Shown here one piece after another: positions 19,466 to 29,481 of a stretch of DNA of 64,000 nucleotides; position 1 is the stretch's first letter, and the number at the start of each line of letters is the position of its first letter. The translations under genes were made by a program, and so were the position numbers. The stretch comes from CAVWSM01 sp963798505. GTDB lineage: Bacteria > Actinomycetota > Actinomycetes > Jiangellales > Jiangellaceae. A model generated the notes under the pieces. The model searched no databases, was not told the DNA's origin, and was given only the letters and a program-made list of their open reading frames with translations. The stretch covers positions 1 through 64,000 of the forward strand of contig CAWCTX010000002.1 of NCBI GenBank assembly GCA_963798505.1. The letters run 5' to 3'.

Positions 19466-20986
19466 TCAGCCGAGGAGCCCCGACAGCCCCGGGACCAGGC
19501 CCAACACCAGCTGCGGCACCACCGAGAGTACGAACACGGTGACCAGCGCCACAGCGATGCCGACGGCCGACCCGACCGGCAGCCGGTAGGACAGTGCGGG
19601 CGCCTCGGCCGTCGCCGGGCGCGGCCAGGCCACCAGCAGGGCGGTCCAGCGCAGGTAGTAGGCCAACGCGATGACCGTGTTGATGGCCATGACCACGGCC
19701 AGCCAGCCGAGCCCGCCGTCGATCGCCGCCCGGAAGACGACCACCTTGGCGAACAGCCCGGCAAGCCCCGGCGGCAGCCCCGCAAGGCAGAGCAGGAAGA
19801 AGCCGAGCGCGAGCGCACTGCCCGGCTCGGTGCGCAGCAGCCCCCGGTAGTCCTCCAGCCGGCCCGCCGGGCGGTGCCGCGACACCACGGCCACGACGCC
19901 GAACGCCCCGAGGTTCATCGCCGCATAGATGCACAGGTAGGCGATCGTCGCGGACAGCGCCTGCCCGAGCACCGCCTCGCCCGGGTTGCTCGCCGCGACG
20001 CCGAGGGGCACCAGCAGATAGCCGGCCTGGGCGACGGACGACCAAGCCAGCAGCCGTACGGCTCCCTGCTGACGCAGCGCCACGACATTGCCGACCGTCA
20101 TGGTGAGCGCCGCCAGGACGGCCACGACGGGACCCCAGACGTCGGAGTACGGCCCGAAGCCGACGCTCACGACGAGCACGAAGCCGATCAGCCCGGCGGC
20201 CTTGGACACGACCGACAGGTAGGCGGCGACGCTGATCGGCGCACCGGCGTAGGTGTCCGGGGCCCAGAAGTGGAACGGCACTGCCGACACCTTGAAGGCG
20301 AGGCCGACCAGCGTCAGCAGCACACCGACTGCTGCGGCTGGGTTGTCGCGGGTTGCCGGGTCGGCCAGCGCGCTCGCGATGCGCTCGAGGTGCAGCGAGC
20401 CCGTGACGCCGTAGACCAGCGAGACGCCGTACAGCATCACCGCCACTGACACGACGGACACCAGGAAGAAGGTCAGCGCCGCCTCACTCGACCGGCCATC
20501 CTGACGGCGCAGCCCGACCAGCGCGAAACCCGGGAGCGACACCAGCTCGAGGGCGATGACCAGAGTCGCCAGGTCGCGCGCCGCCGCAATCGTGACTGCG
20601 CCGGCGACCGAGCTGAGCAGCAGGAAAACGAACTCGCCGGAGGGCATGCGGTCGGCGTGGACCTCGTCGAGCGCCAGCAGCAGCACGACGAGGCCGCCGG
20701 CGAGCGCAACCGCCTGCACGGTGAGGGTGAGCGTGTTGACGACGTACGAGCAGGAGGAGAGCACCTCGCCCTCGGTGGCCGGGAAGCAGAACGTGGACCG
20801 GTCGTCGCCCCAGAGCGCGGCCACCGCCACCAGCCCGGCGAGCATGCCCGCTCCGCCGATCGCGGCCCGGGTGCGCACGTCGGCCGGGCGGAGCCACAGG
20901 TCGGCCACGAGCACGGCGAGAGCGGCCAGCGAGACCGCGAGCAGCGGCGACACCGCGGCCCAGTCGACTCTCTGAACGAGGCTCAT
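19466..20986 (-). CDS. nuoN: Complex I-like subunit N, second set
   Basis: Antiporter-like membrane subunit of 506 residues with about 14 hydrophobic helices, starting MSLVQRVDWAAVSPLLAVSL at 20986. Family features include KVSAVPFHFWAPDTYAGAP and LLAWSSVAQAGYLLVPLGVA. It is the last gene of the partial complex I set and overlaps nuoM2 by 4 bases. It differs clearly in sequence from the canonical NuoN at 49111-50667, so the two sets are old paralogues, not a recent duplication. Confidence 0.9.
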   Translation of the reverse strand: MSLVQRVDWAAVSPLLAVSLAALAVLVADLWLRPADVRTRAAIGGAGMLAGLVAVAALWGDDRSTFCFPATEGEVLSSCSYVVNTLTLTVQAVALAGGLVVLLLALDEVHADRMPSGEFVFLLLSSVAGAVTIAAARDLATLVIALELVSLPGFALVGLRRQDGRSSEAALTFFLVSVVSVAVMLYGVSLVYGVTGSLHLERIASALADPATRDNPAAAVGVLLTLVGLAFKVSAVPFHFWAPDTYAGAPISVAAYLSVVSKAAGLIGFVLVVSVGFGPYSDVWGPVVAVLAALTMTVGNVVALRQQGAVRLLAWSSVAQAGYLLVPLGVAASNPGEAVLGQALSATIAYLCIYAAMNLGAFGVVAVVSRHRPAGRLEDYRGLLRTEPGSALALGFFLLCLAGLPPGLAGLFAKVVVFRAAIDGGLGWLAVVMAINTVIALAYYLRWTALLVAWPRPATAEAPALSYRLPVGSAVGIAVALVTVFVLSVVPQLVLGLVPGLSGLLG

Positions 20987-22500
20987 GGCGCACCCATCAG
21001 GAGCCCGACCGATGCATTGGTCATGTCCAGCAGCAGGCCGGGCCAGACACCGAGGACGACGATCAGGAGTACGAGCGGCGCCCACGCCACGGCTTCGACC
21101 ACGGTCACGTCGCCGAGGATGACCGGCGCCCGAGCCGGCGGGTCGTCGCCGCCTTGGCACACGCGGCGCACCAGCCCGAGCAGGTAGACCGCGGTCAGCA
21201 GCGCACCGAACCCGGCCAGCGCCATGAGGAGCAGGAAGTAGGGACGGTCGAGCAGCGAGTCGGGGCGGAAGGCGCCCGCCATCGCGAGCATCTCGCCCCA
21301 GAACCCGGCGAGCCCCGGCAGGCCGAGCGAGGCGACCGAAGCGAACGCCAGCAGGAAGCCGAGCCGCGGGGCGCGCCGGTAGAGCCCGCCGCCGAGGTCT
21401 GCCAGCTCACTGCTGCCGTGTCGATCCTTGATGGCTCCGGCGAGGAAGAACAGCAGGCCCGTGATGAGGCCGTGCGCGATGTTGGCGTACAGCGCGCCGT
21501 TGATGCCCTGTGGGGACATCGAAGCGATGCCGAGCAGCACGAAGCCCATGTGGCCGACGCTGCTGTAAGCGACGAGGCGCTTGAGGTCGCGCTGCGCCAG
21601 GCAGGCGAGCGAGCCGTAGATGATGCCGACGACCGCGAGCCCTCCGATCCATGGCGCTATCTCGCGCATCCCTTCAGGCACGACCGGCACGGCGATGCGC
21701 ACCATGCCGTAGGTGCCCATCTTCAGGAGCACGCCGGCCAGCAGCACAGAGCCGATGGTCGGCGCCTTCCAGTGCGCGTCGGGGAGCCAGGTGTGCAGCG
21801 GCCACATCGGCGCCTTGACCGCGAGCCCACCCATGATCGCGATGGCGGCGAGCACCTGCGTCGTGGTGCTGATGCCACTGCCGCCTCGCTCGGTGAGCTC
21901 GACGATGTCGAAGGTGCCGGTGCGAGCGTGGACGAGAAGGAAGCCCAGCAGCATGATCGCTGAGCCGATGAGCGTGTAGAGGATGAACGTCATTGCCGCA
22001 CGCGTGCGCCCTGGCTTGTCGTGCGGGTCGCCCCACCAGGCGATGACGAACCACATGGGGATGAGCACGACCTCGAAGAACACGAAGAAGAGCAGCAGGT
22101 TGAGCGCGACGAAGGTGCCGAGCATCCCGACCTCGAGCAGCAGGATGCAGACGAACAGCGCGCGGCCGCGACCACCTTCGGGCCGGATGCGGATCGAGTA
22201 GAGGCAGCACAGCAGCACCAGCAGCGCGGTCAGCAGGACCAGGGGCACCGAGATGCCGTCAACGCCGATGTGGAAGCGCAGGTCGAGCTCAGGCACCCAG
22301 GCCTCGTTGATCTCGAGGCGAATGGCTCCGGGCGCGTCAGCATCGGTGACGGCGACGAGCACGGCAAGCACGAAGGTCGCCGCTGCAAAGACCGTCGCCA
22401 CCTCGATGGAGATGCGATGCGCGAGCGGTGTGGGGATCAGCGCCAGCGTGACGCACCCGAGCGCCGGGGTGACGAGCATCGCGACGAGCAGCCAGCTCAT
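20983..22500 (-). CDS. nuoM: Complex I-like subunit M, second set
   Basis: Proton-translocating antiporter-like subunit of 505 residues. It starts MSWLLVAMLVTPALGCVTLA at 22500. Characteristic parts are FHIGVDGISVPLVLLTALLV, the acidic residue region FFEVVLIPMWFVIAWWG, and KAPMWPLHTWLPDAHWKAP with its conserved Lys. It is intact and overlaps both neighbours by 4 bases. Confidence 0.92.
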   Translation of the reverse strand: MSWLLVAMLVTPALGCVTLALIPTPLAHRISIEVATVFAAATFVLAVLVAVTDADAPGAIRLEINEAWVPELDLRFHIGVDGISVPLVLLTALLVLLCCLYSIRIRPEGGRGRALFVCILLLEVGMLGTFVALNLLLFFVFFEVVLIPMWFVIAWWGDPHDKPGRTRAAMTFILYTLIGSAIMLLGFLLVHARTGTFDIVELTERGGSGISTTTQVLAAIAIMGGLAVKAPMWPLHTWLPDAHWKAPTIGSVLLAGVLLKMGTYGMVRIAVPVVPEGMREIAPWIGGLAVVGIIYGSLACLAQRDLKRLVAYSSVGHMGFVLLGIASMSPQGINGALYANIAHGLITGLLFFLAGAIKDRHGSSELADLGGGLYRRAPRLGFLLAFASVASLGLPGLAGFWGEMLAMAGAFRPDSLLDRPYFLLLMALAGFGALLTAVYLLGLVRRVCQGGDDPPARAPVILGDVTVVEAVAWAPLVLLIVVLGVWPGLLLDMTNASVGLLMGAP

Positions 22501-24382
22501 GTCAGCGCCACCCCTGCGGCGGCGAGCAGGACGACACCGGCGACGACCGCGGTCAGATAGTGCTGCACCCGTCCGCGTTGCAGCAGCCGCGAAGCAGCAC
22601 CGAGCCCGCTGACGGCCCGGCCGGCGCCGAGCACATAGCCCTGCACGACCTCGTCGTCGCCCGTAGCGACCAGCCGGGCGAGCGGCCGCAGTGGTCGTAC
22701 GAACAGATCGTCGTAGAGCTGGTCGACCCCGAACGCGGACGCGAAGACGGGACGAACCCCGCCCAACGCGACCGCGGGGTCCTGCCCCGTCGACAGCCAC
22801 TGCTTGTAGACCAGATAGCCACCCGCGACCGCGAGCAGCAGCGACGCAGCAATGGTGAGGAAGCCCATGTGCAGCTCGGTGTCCTCGGATCGGGAGCGGG
22901 GCCACCCCGGGCACCACCGCGCTGAAGGCCGCCCGGGTCGCGTCAGGCAGGAAGGCCAGCACGCCCAGCAGGACGCTCGGCACGGCGAGCGCGACCAGCG
23001 GCCAGCGCATCGTCGGCACCGGGTCGTGCCCCGACGTGGCGGCCTCCGCGGGCTCGCCGAAGAAGGTGAGCAGCCATGCCCGAACGACGTAGGCGGCGGT
23101 GACGAAGACGGTCGCCATCGCAGACAGGAGCACGACCACCGCAGCCCACCCCGGCGCCGGCCCGCCGTCGACCACCGCGTGCTCGGCCGCACCGAGCACG
23201 GTCTCCTTGCTGAAGAACCCGGCCAGCGGCGGCACTCCGGCAAGCGCCGCAAAGCCGATCGTCATCGTCCAGAACGTCACGGGCATGTCCTCGCGCAGCC
23301 CACCCATGCGGCCGAGCAGGTTGCTGCCGACGACATGGATGACCGCGCCGGCGCACAGGAACAGCAATGCCTTGAACGCCGCGTGGGTGAGCAGGTGGAA
23401 CAAGCCCGCGCTGTAGCCGCCGACCGCCAGCGCCCCCAGCATGTAGGCGAGCTGACTGGCGGTGGAGTAGGCGAGCACACGCTTGAGGTCGTCTTGAGCC
23501 AGAGCGGCCAATGCCGCACCGAGCATGGTGATGGCCGCGACAACCGCGAGGGTCGCCAGGCGTCGCGGGCGCGATGAGGAAGACGTCGTAGAGCCTCGCA
23601 ACGAGGTAGACACCCGCGGCCACCATCGTCGCCGCGTGGATGAGCGCGCTGACCGGTGAGGGGCCGGCCATCGCGTCGGGCAGCCAGACGTGCAGGGGCA
23701 CCTGCGCCGACTTGCCGACGACGCCGCAGAGGACAAGGAGTGTGCCGACGGTGACGACGGTCGAGCTCGTGAGCGCGCCCGTGGTCACGGCCTCCGACAT
23801 CCGGGACACCTGGAAGGAGCCGACCGCGTCACCGAGCGTGAAGATGCCGAACAGCAGGCCGATGTCGCCGAGCCGTGTCACGACGAACGCCTTGACCGCG
23901 GCGGCGCGCGCCTCGCGCAGCTCCCAGTGCTGGCCGATGAGCACGTAGGAGCACAGCCCCATCACCTCCCAGCCGACGAGCAGCACGATGAGGTCGTCGG
24001 CAACGACGACGAGCAGCATTGCGGCGGTGAAGAGCGAGACGAACGATGCGTACGACCCGTAGCGCGGCTCCGGCCGCATGTAGGAGACGGAGTAGACCTG
24101 CACCGCAAGCGCGACGGCGGCCACCATGACCGCCACCGTGACCGAGAGGCCGTCCGCGCGGGTCGCGATGGCGATCGGCACCCATCCGGTGGGAACCGTG
24201 TCCCACACGTCGACGGTGCCGACCTCGCCCCAGGTGTCGAGCGCGGCAAGGAGCGCGAGCACCAAGGCCAGCGACGTGCCGGTGACGGCGACGAGCGCGG
24301 AGACCGTGCGGTTGCGGCCGACGCACAGACCGATGACCGCGGCCGCTGCAGGGGCAAGCACCAGGAGCGGGATCAGGGTCAC
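22497..24382 (-). CDS. nuoL: Complex I-like subunit L, second set (two indels)
   Basis: Largest antiporter-like subunit, about 628 codons from a GTG at 24382 overlapping nuoK2 by 4 bases. Conserved parts are VGWEVMGLCSYVLIGQHW and KSAQVPLHVWLPDAMAGPSP, then SALIHAATMVAAGVYLVARL. An extra C near 23560 shifts the frame, which resumes at LATLAVVAAITMLGA. Another shift near 22890 precedes the C-terminal lateral helix region. Both look like assembly errors. Confidence 0.88.
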
Positions 24383-24717
24383 GGCACCTGCTCCGCTGCG
24401 CGGTCCTCGGCGACCTCGTCGAGCGAGTGGAGTGCATCGAGGTCGGACGTGCCGCGGTTGCGGAACACGAGGAGCACGATGGCGAGCCCGATGCCGATCT
24501 CGGCCGCGGCGACGGTGATGACGAACAGCGCAAGGACCTGGCCGGAGTGCAGCGTGTCGCGCAGGTAGGCGTCGAAGGCGACCAGGTTGAGGTTGACGGC
24601 GTTGAGCATGAGCTCGACGGACATCAGCACGAGGATCGCGTTGCGCCGCGCGAGCACGCCGTAGACGCCGATGGCGAAGAGCAGGGCAGCCACGACGAGC
24701 GGGAGACCCAGCCTCAT
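24379..24717 (-). CDS. nuoK: Complex I-like subunit K, second set
   Basis: Small membrane subunit of 112 residues with three helices. The conserved membrane Glu pair is in LMSVELMLNAVNL and VAAAEIGIGLAIVLL. A C-terminal charged tail (about 20 residues) is longer than in the canonical NuoK of this window (99 residues). It overlaps nuoJ2 by 4 bases. Confidence 0.92.
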   Translation of the reverse strand: MRLGLPLVVAALLFAIGVYGVLARRNAILVLMSVELMLNAVNLNLVAFDAYLRDTLHSGQVLALFVITVAAAEIGIGLAIVLLVFRNRGTSDLDALHSLDEVAEDRAAEQVP

Positions 24718-25245
24718 CCGCGACTCCCGTCCTGCCTGTCCGTCGCGGTGGGCCGGCGAGACAGCACGATCGCGCCCACCAGCGCTGCGAGCAGCAGCAA
24801 CGAGAGCACTTCGAAGGGCAGCACCCACGTGCGGAACAGCGCATCGCCCATCGCCCGGCCGTCACCGACCGGCACGTCGTCCAGGTCGAGACGCTCGGCG
24901 CCGAACCCGGTCGGCGACAGTGCCGATCAGTACACCGGCGGTGGCCACCGCGACAACGAGCGCGATCCACTTGTTTCCGCCGGTCAGCTCGACAGACGGT
25001 CCGGTGGGCGCGCGCGTGAGCATCAACGCGAACAGCAGGAGCACGACGACGGCGCCGACGTAGATGAGGATCTGCACCCAGGCGACGAACTCGGCCGTCA
25101 GCAGCAGGAAGCATCCGGCGAGCGAGCCCAGCGTGACGACCAACCAGAGCGCCGCGTGCACGATGCGCGTCGTGGTGACGACGAGAAGTGCCGAGCCCAC
25201 TGCGACCACGCTGAGCAGCCCGAACAGAACCTCCAGCCCCGTCAC
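24714..25245 (-). CDS. nuoJ: Complex I-like subunit J, second set (one indel)
   Basis: Membrane subunit of about 176 codons with five helices. It starts at GTG 25245 (VTGLEVLFGLLSVVAVGSAL), overlapping nuoI2. The conserved FVAWVQILIYVGAVVVLLLF contains the pi-bulge helix equivalent to TM3 of NuoJ. An extra C near 24918 breaks the frame before the last helix (LPFEVLSLLLLAALVGAIVL). It is shorter than the canonical NuoJ here (260 residues), which has a long cytoplasmic tail. Confidence 0.87.
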
Positions 25246-25766
25246 GAGGCAGGTCCCGGGCGGGCCGCCTTTTCTGCGGCCTCCACCTCCTTGGGGTCGG
25301 CGGCGCGCGGGTCGTGCGGTGGAGGTGGGGGTACGGTCCACATCCAGTCACGCAGGCGGTCCTTCTCATGGACCATGTCGCGGATGTCGAACTCCGCGTA
25401 CTCGAACTCCGGCGACCAGAACAGTGCGTCGAACGGGCAGACCTCGATGCAGATGCCGCAGTACATGCAGAGCGAGAAGTCGATGGCGAAGCGGTCGAGC
25501 ACGTTGCGCTGCCTCGGCCGGCCGCCCTCCTTGGCCGGCGGCATCTCCTCCTTGTGGGAGTCGATGTAGATGCACCAGTCGGGGCACTCGCGGGCGCACA
25601 GCATGCAGACGGTGCAGTTCTCCTCCATCAGCGCGATGACGCCGCGGCTGCGAGGCGGCAGCTCGGGCTCGCTGTCGGGGTATTGCGCCGTGACCGCGGG
25701 GGTGGCCATGCGACGGAGCGTCTTGGCCAGGCCCTTGGCAAGACCCTTCCCGGGCATCTCGGCCAT
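25242..25766 (-). CDS. nuoI: Complex I-like 2x[4Fe-4S] subunit I, second set
   Basis: Ferredoxin-like subunit of 174 residues that passes electrons through clusters N6a/N6b. Both motifs are intact: CTVCMLCARECPDWC and CMYCGICIEVCPFD. In ferredoxin-dependent complex I enzymes the equivalent subunit region is a possible docking partner for ferredoxin, which is relevant because E, F and G are absent here. It is the first gene after the MarR-GNAT insertion and has 68 bases upstream. Confidence 0.92.
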   Translation of the reverse strand: MAEMPGKGLAKGLAKTLRRMATPAVTAQYPDSEPELPPRSRGVIALMEENCTVCMLCARECPDWCIYIDSHKEEMPPAKEGGRPRQRNVLDRFAIDFSLCMYCGICIEVCPFDALFWSPEFEYAEFDIRDMVHEKDRLRDWMWTVPPPPPHDPRAADPKEVEAAEKAARPGPAS

Positions 25767-25834
25767 CTGTACCCACCACCGTCCAAAGGTCTGCGTACGG
25801 GGTCAGGCTAGCCGCGATCCTGTCAGGTGGAACG

Positions 25835-26770
25835 CTACGACGCGAGTGGGCGGTCCCAGACTTGGCCGACGAGGTCGACACCGAAGCTGTGGTGCGGTTC
25901 CTCGTCGACGAGATCGAACCCCGCGCGCTCGTAGATCCGGCGCGCGGCGCCGAGGACGCTGTTGGTCCAGAGCATGATGTGTTCGTAGCCGGCCGCGGCG
26001 GCGAAGCGCAGGCACTCGTCGACCAGCGCCGTGCCGACACCCAGGCCACGCGCCGACGGCTCGACCAGCAGCAGCCGTAGCTGCGCGGTCCGGTCGTCGC
26101 GGCGCACGCAGAAGACGCAACCCACCCGCTCGCCATCGGCCTCGGCCAGCCAGGCGCCCTCGCGACTGCTGTCGTGCGTCTCGGCGAAGTCGGTCACGAT
26201 GCGGGCGACGAGTGTCTCGAACGACTCGTCCCACCCGTACTCATGTGCGTAGAGCTCGCCGTGTCGCTGCACGATCCATCCGAGGTCGCCGGCTCGGGGC
26301 GCGCGGAGGGTCACTCGCCGCTGCGCTGATTGGCCATCACTCGCCGGGGCAAGCAGGTCGCGGATCGCCGTCATCGCCGCGAGGAGCCGCTGTGCGATCG
26401 GCCTGGCTCAGCGGGGCGAGCATGGCGTCGACATCCTCGGTCGACCGCCCGTCGAGCGTCGCGAAAACCGCCCGGCCGCGGTCGGTGAGCGCGACGATCT
26501 GGCGGCGGGCGTCGGCCTCGGATCGACGCCGCTCGACGAGGCCGTCGGCTTCGAAGCGGCCAAGGATCCGGCTGAGGTAGCCCGGGTCCAGACCGAGGTC
26601 GGTGCGCAGGCGAACCACCTCCGTGCGTGCGCGCCTGCCCCAGCTCAAAGAGGATGCGGGCCTCGGTCAGCGTGTACGGCGTGTGCAGCAAGCCCTCGTC
26701 GAGCAAGCCGATCCGCTCGGTGATGAACCTGTTGAAGGCATCGCACCTCAGCGACTGCGGTGTCCGGCAT
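25835..26770 (-). CDS. MarR-type regulator fused to GNAT acetyltransferase (three indels)
   Basis: A single protein of about 311 residues once three single-base shifts (about 26750, 26635 and 26395) are allowed for. The N-terminal MarR part is seen in NRFITERIGLLDEGLLHTPY, TLTEARILFELGQAR and LDPGYLSRILGRFEADGLVE, the winged-helix recognition region. The C-terminal GNAT part starts near QRRVTLRAPRAGDLGWIVQR and has the acetyl-CoA loop LLVEPSARGLGVGTALVDE. The start is ATG 26770. MarR-GNAT fusions of this length are a known bacterial type. It interrupts the partial complex I operon and has its own palindrome upstream. Two separate genes is the alternative, but the junction reads through. Confidence 0.78.
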
Positions 26771-26799
26771 CGGACCCCACCTCCGGCGGGAGGAGTTTC

Positions 26800-26814
26800 T
26801 TTGACTCAGTCAAA
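26800..26814. promoter_or_regulatory. Palindromic operator, probably for the MarR-GNAT protein
   Basis: TTTGACTCAGTCAAA is a perfect palindrome around a central C, 30 bases before the MarR-GNAT start codon. It is the core of a longer imperfect inverted repeat (about 26789-26827) whose outer arms are GGAGGAGT and ACTCCCTCC. The form suits a MarR dimer and suggests autorepression. Confidence 0.55.
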
Positions 26815-26916
26815 GAGTACTCCCTCCTGCCGCTGGGGCGCCCCAGCGTTGCCCCAGCGACCGATTCGCGCCCATTGACTGGCTTGCCATGGGGGCCCCC
26901 GGCGGGTGACTCGACC

Positions 26917-27862
26917 TCAGTCGAGGACGCGCACCACGCCGGTGAGCGCGAGCTGCAGCAAGGCGAGCGGCACCAGGAGCGTCCAGGCCAGCCGCTGCAG
27001 CTGGTCCTCGCGCAGCCGCGGGTTGGCGACGCGCAGCCAGATCACCACGAGCGCCAGCAGGCCGATCTTGAGCAGCGTCCACAGCCAGCCGAGGCTGTCC
27101 GACCAAGGTCCGTGCCAGCCGCCGAGGAAGAGCACAGCGGTGAGCGCGCACAGCAGGACGATCCCGGCGTACTCGGCGAGCAGGAAGAACGCGAAACGCA
27201 GCCCGGTGTATTCGGTGTAGGCGCCGAAGATGATCTCGGAGTCGGCGACCGGCATGTCGAACGGCGGTCGCTGCAGCTCGGCGAGCCCGGCGGCGAAGAA
27301 CACGAACCCGCCGATCAGCTGCCACGCCAACCACCACGGCTCCCAAGCCTCGATGATGCCCGGCAGCGACAGTGTGCCCGCGGCCATGGCCACCGACGCA
27401 GCGGCGAGGACGAACGGAAGCTCGTAGGCCATGAGCTGCGCGGCGGTCCGAAGCGCCCCCAGTAGCGAGTATTTGTTGCCGCTCGCCCAGCCGCCCATCA
27501 GCGAGCCGAGCACGCCGACACCCATGACGGCGAGCACGAAGAACAGCCCGACCGGGGAGTCGAAGGCGACGATGTCGGGCGCGAGGGGTATCGCCGCCAT
27601 CGCGACGAGGTAGGGGATCAGCGCGACAGCGGGCGCGAGCCGGAACACCGTGCGGTCGGCACCAGTCGGGACGATGTCTTCCTTCTGTACGAACTTCACG
27701 CCGTCGGCGACGAGCTGGGCCCAGCCGTGGAAGGCGCCGGCATACATCGGCCCGACCGCGGCCTTGCATGTGCGCCATGACCTTGTGCTCCGTCTGACCG
27801 ACGAGCAACGGCAGGACGAGGAACGCGACGACCACGGCCACGGTGCCGATCAGCGTCGCCAT
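26917..27862 (-). CDS. nuoH: Complex I-like subunit H, second set (one indel)
   Basis: Membrane subunit at the junction to the peripheral arm and part of the quinone channel. It is about 315 codons, starting MATLIGTVAVVVAFLVLPLL at 27862. An extra G near 27760 breaks MAHMQGRVGPMYAG. Conserved loops ELQRPPFDMPVADSEIIFGA and YTEYTGLRFAFFLLAEYAGI are present. It lacks the long C-terminal tail of the canonical NuoH. It is the last gene before the MarR-GNAT interruption. Confidence 0.9.
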
Positions 27863-28488
27863 CAGGTCTCGGTCTCGTCGTCGGCCTCGGAGGCGGCGTC
27901 ACCATGGGACCGCGCGCCGGGGCGGCGCGGACCCCACACAGCGGGGTCGGGCACGCCGGGCGGCAGCATCCGTCGCCGCGCCGGCGCGCCGCCCTCGTCC
28001 GACTCCCCCGGATCCTTGGCGCCGGGCCACGGCTTGGCCGCGCGCGCGGCGAGCACGAACTCCTTGCGCAACGGGTGCCCCTCGAACCCGTCGGGCAGCA
28101 GCAGCGGCTTCAGCGAGGGATGTCCGTCGAAGTCGACCCCGAACATCTCGTGCGTCTCCCGCTCGTGCCAGCCGGCACCGGCGAACACTCCGGTGGCCGT
28201 CGCAATGGTCGGCGCATCGCGTGGGAGGAGCGTCCGGACGAGCAAGTGCAGCGGCGGCCGCTTTGCCACATCGACCACGTGCGCCACCACGCGGAACCCG
28301 TCGTCGAGCTCGTCGACCGCACTGAGCCAGTCGAAGTAGGTGAAGGCGTGGTCGCGCGCGGCGGTGAGCGTCGGCACCCAGCGAGACGGGTCAACGTCGA
28401 CGACCAGGAAGCCGTAGGCCTCACTGAGGACGGCATCCTCGCCAGCCGCGGTGGCCAGGGCGAGCGCCCAGTCGGCCTCTTCGGTCAC
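27862..28488 (-). CDS. nuoC: Complex I-like subunit C, second set
   Basis: 30-kDa-type subunit of 208 residues. The family signature is clear in WHERETHEMFGVDFDGHPSL and LLLPDGFEGHPLRKEFVLA. The C-terminal 40 residues are Pro/Arg/Gly-rich and not conserved. It is not fused to a NuoD domain, and the next gene is nuoH2, whose ATG overlaps its TGA stop by one base (TGATG). The set therefore has no nuoD and there is no room for a remnant. Confidence 0.9.
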   Translation of the reverse strand: MTEEADWALALATAAGEDAVLSEAYGFLVVDVDPSRWVPTLTAARDHAFTYFDWLSAVDELDDGFRVVAHVVDVAKRPPLHLLVRTLLPRDAPTIATATGVFAGAGWHERETHEMFGVDFDGHPSLKPLLLPDGFEGHPLRKEFVLAARAAKPWPGAKDPGESDEGGAPARRRMLPPGVPDPAVWGPRRPGARSHGDAASEADDETET

Positions 28489-29075
28489 CGCTGCCCGATC
28501 ATCGGTCTGGTCAGGGCCTCAGCAGAGGTGTCACGCGTGGCGTAACGCTCGGCGAGCGACTCGCCGGCGATCTTCTCCTGCAGCTTGAGGATGCCCTGCA
28601 GCAGCGCCTCGGGACGCGGCGGGCAGCCGGGCACGTAGACATCGACGGGGACGACCTGGTCGACCCCCTTGGTGACGCTGTAGGAATCCCAGTAGGGACC
28701 GCCGGAGTTGGAGCACGCGCCAAACGAGATGACGTACTTGGGCTCTGGCATCTGCTCGTAGAGCCGTCGCACGGCGGGCGCCATCTTGTCGGTGACCGTG
28801 CCGCTCACGACCATCAGGTCGGCCTGCCGCGGCCCGGGCGCGAAAGGAATGACGCCGAGCCGGATGAAGTCGTGCCTCGCCATCGACGCGGAGATGAACT
28901 CGATCGCACAGCAGGCCAGCCCGAAGTTGAAGACCCACAGGCTGTAGCGGCGGCCCCAGTTGAGGATGAACCGCAGCGGTTCGGGCGCCAGCCGTTGCAG
29001 CGCACCGAGGTCCTCGGCCGTGCGTACGGACGGTGTCGGCAGACTCACCGGCTGTCGCTCAGTGCTCAGGTCCAA
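28485..29075 (-). CDS. nuoB: Complex I-like N2-cluster subunit B, second set
   Basis: Carries the last iron-sulphur cluster (N2) before quinone. The cluster ligands are in FNFGLACCAIEF, SFGACSNSGG and VPGCPPRPEALL. The preferred start is TTG 29075, with AAGGGAG upstream and a 10-base overlap with nuoA2; GTG 29048 is an alternative. The sequence is very close to the second NuoB of Streptomyces as I recall it (WVFNFGLACCAIEF, PRQADLMVVSGTVTDKMAPA) and differs from the canonical copy at 63630. Confidence 0.9.
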   Translation of the reverse strand: MDLSTERQPVSLPTPSVRTAEDLGALQRLAPEPLRFILNWGRRYSLWVFNFGLACCAIEFISASMARHDFIRLGVIPFAPGPRQADLMVVSGTVTDKMAPAVRRLYEQMPEPKYVISFGACSNSGGPYWDSYSVTKGVDQVVPVDVYVPGCPPRPEALLQGILKLQEKIAGESLAERYATRDTSAEALTRPMIGQR

Positions 29076-29437
29076 CGAAGCACTCCCTTGCGCGCGGCGT
29101 AGAGGATGCCGAGGGCAACGATCGCGAGGAAGATGCCCATCTCGACCAGGGTCGTCACGCCGAAGCCGGGAGCGTCGAAGATCGTCGCCCACGGGAACAG
29201 GTAGACCGCGTCAACGGCGAACACCACGTAGAGATAGGCATAGACGTAGTAGCGGATGTGCGACTGGGCCCACCCCTCCCCGACCGGGTCGACGCCGCAC
29301 TCGTAGGTGGTCAGCTTCTCTGCCGTCGGCCGACTCGGGCTCAGGAGGCGGTTGGCCGTGAAGGCCACGGTCACGAAGGCGACTCCGGCGAGGAACACAG
29401 CGGCGGCGACGGCGTAGGTCTCCATGTACGTGCCCAT
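29066..29437 (-). CDS. nuoA: Complex I-like subunit A, second set
   Basis: Small membrane subunit of 123 residues with three helices and the conserved loop KLTTYECGVDPVGEGW, where the Cys belongs to the quinone-site loop of complex I. It starts at ATG 29437 with a GGGAGG site. It is the first gene of the partial set and is divergent from the BKACE gene with only 44 bases between start codons, so both promoters must lie there or overlap the coding regions. Confidence 0.92.
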   Translation of the reverse strand: MGTYMETYAVAAAVFLAGVAFVTVAFTANRLLSPSRPTAEKLTTYECGVDPVGEGWAQSHIRYYVYAYLYVVFAVDAVYLFPWATIFDAPGFGVTTLVEMGIFLAIVALGILYAARKGVLRWT

Positions 29438-29481
29438 CGCGTGCCACCTCCCGAAGTGTCCGCGTATGCCAGCCTAGTCCG

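Noticed and set aside
25835..26374. Separate GNAT gene starting MTAIRDLLAPASDG
   Set aside because: This start lies within the MarR-GNAT linker; removing one extra G near 26395 joins both parts in one frame, and fusions of this type are common.
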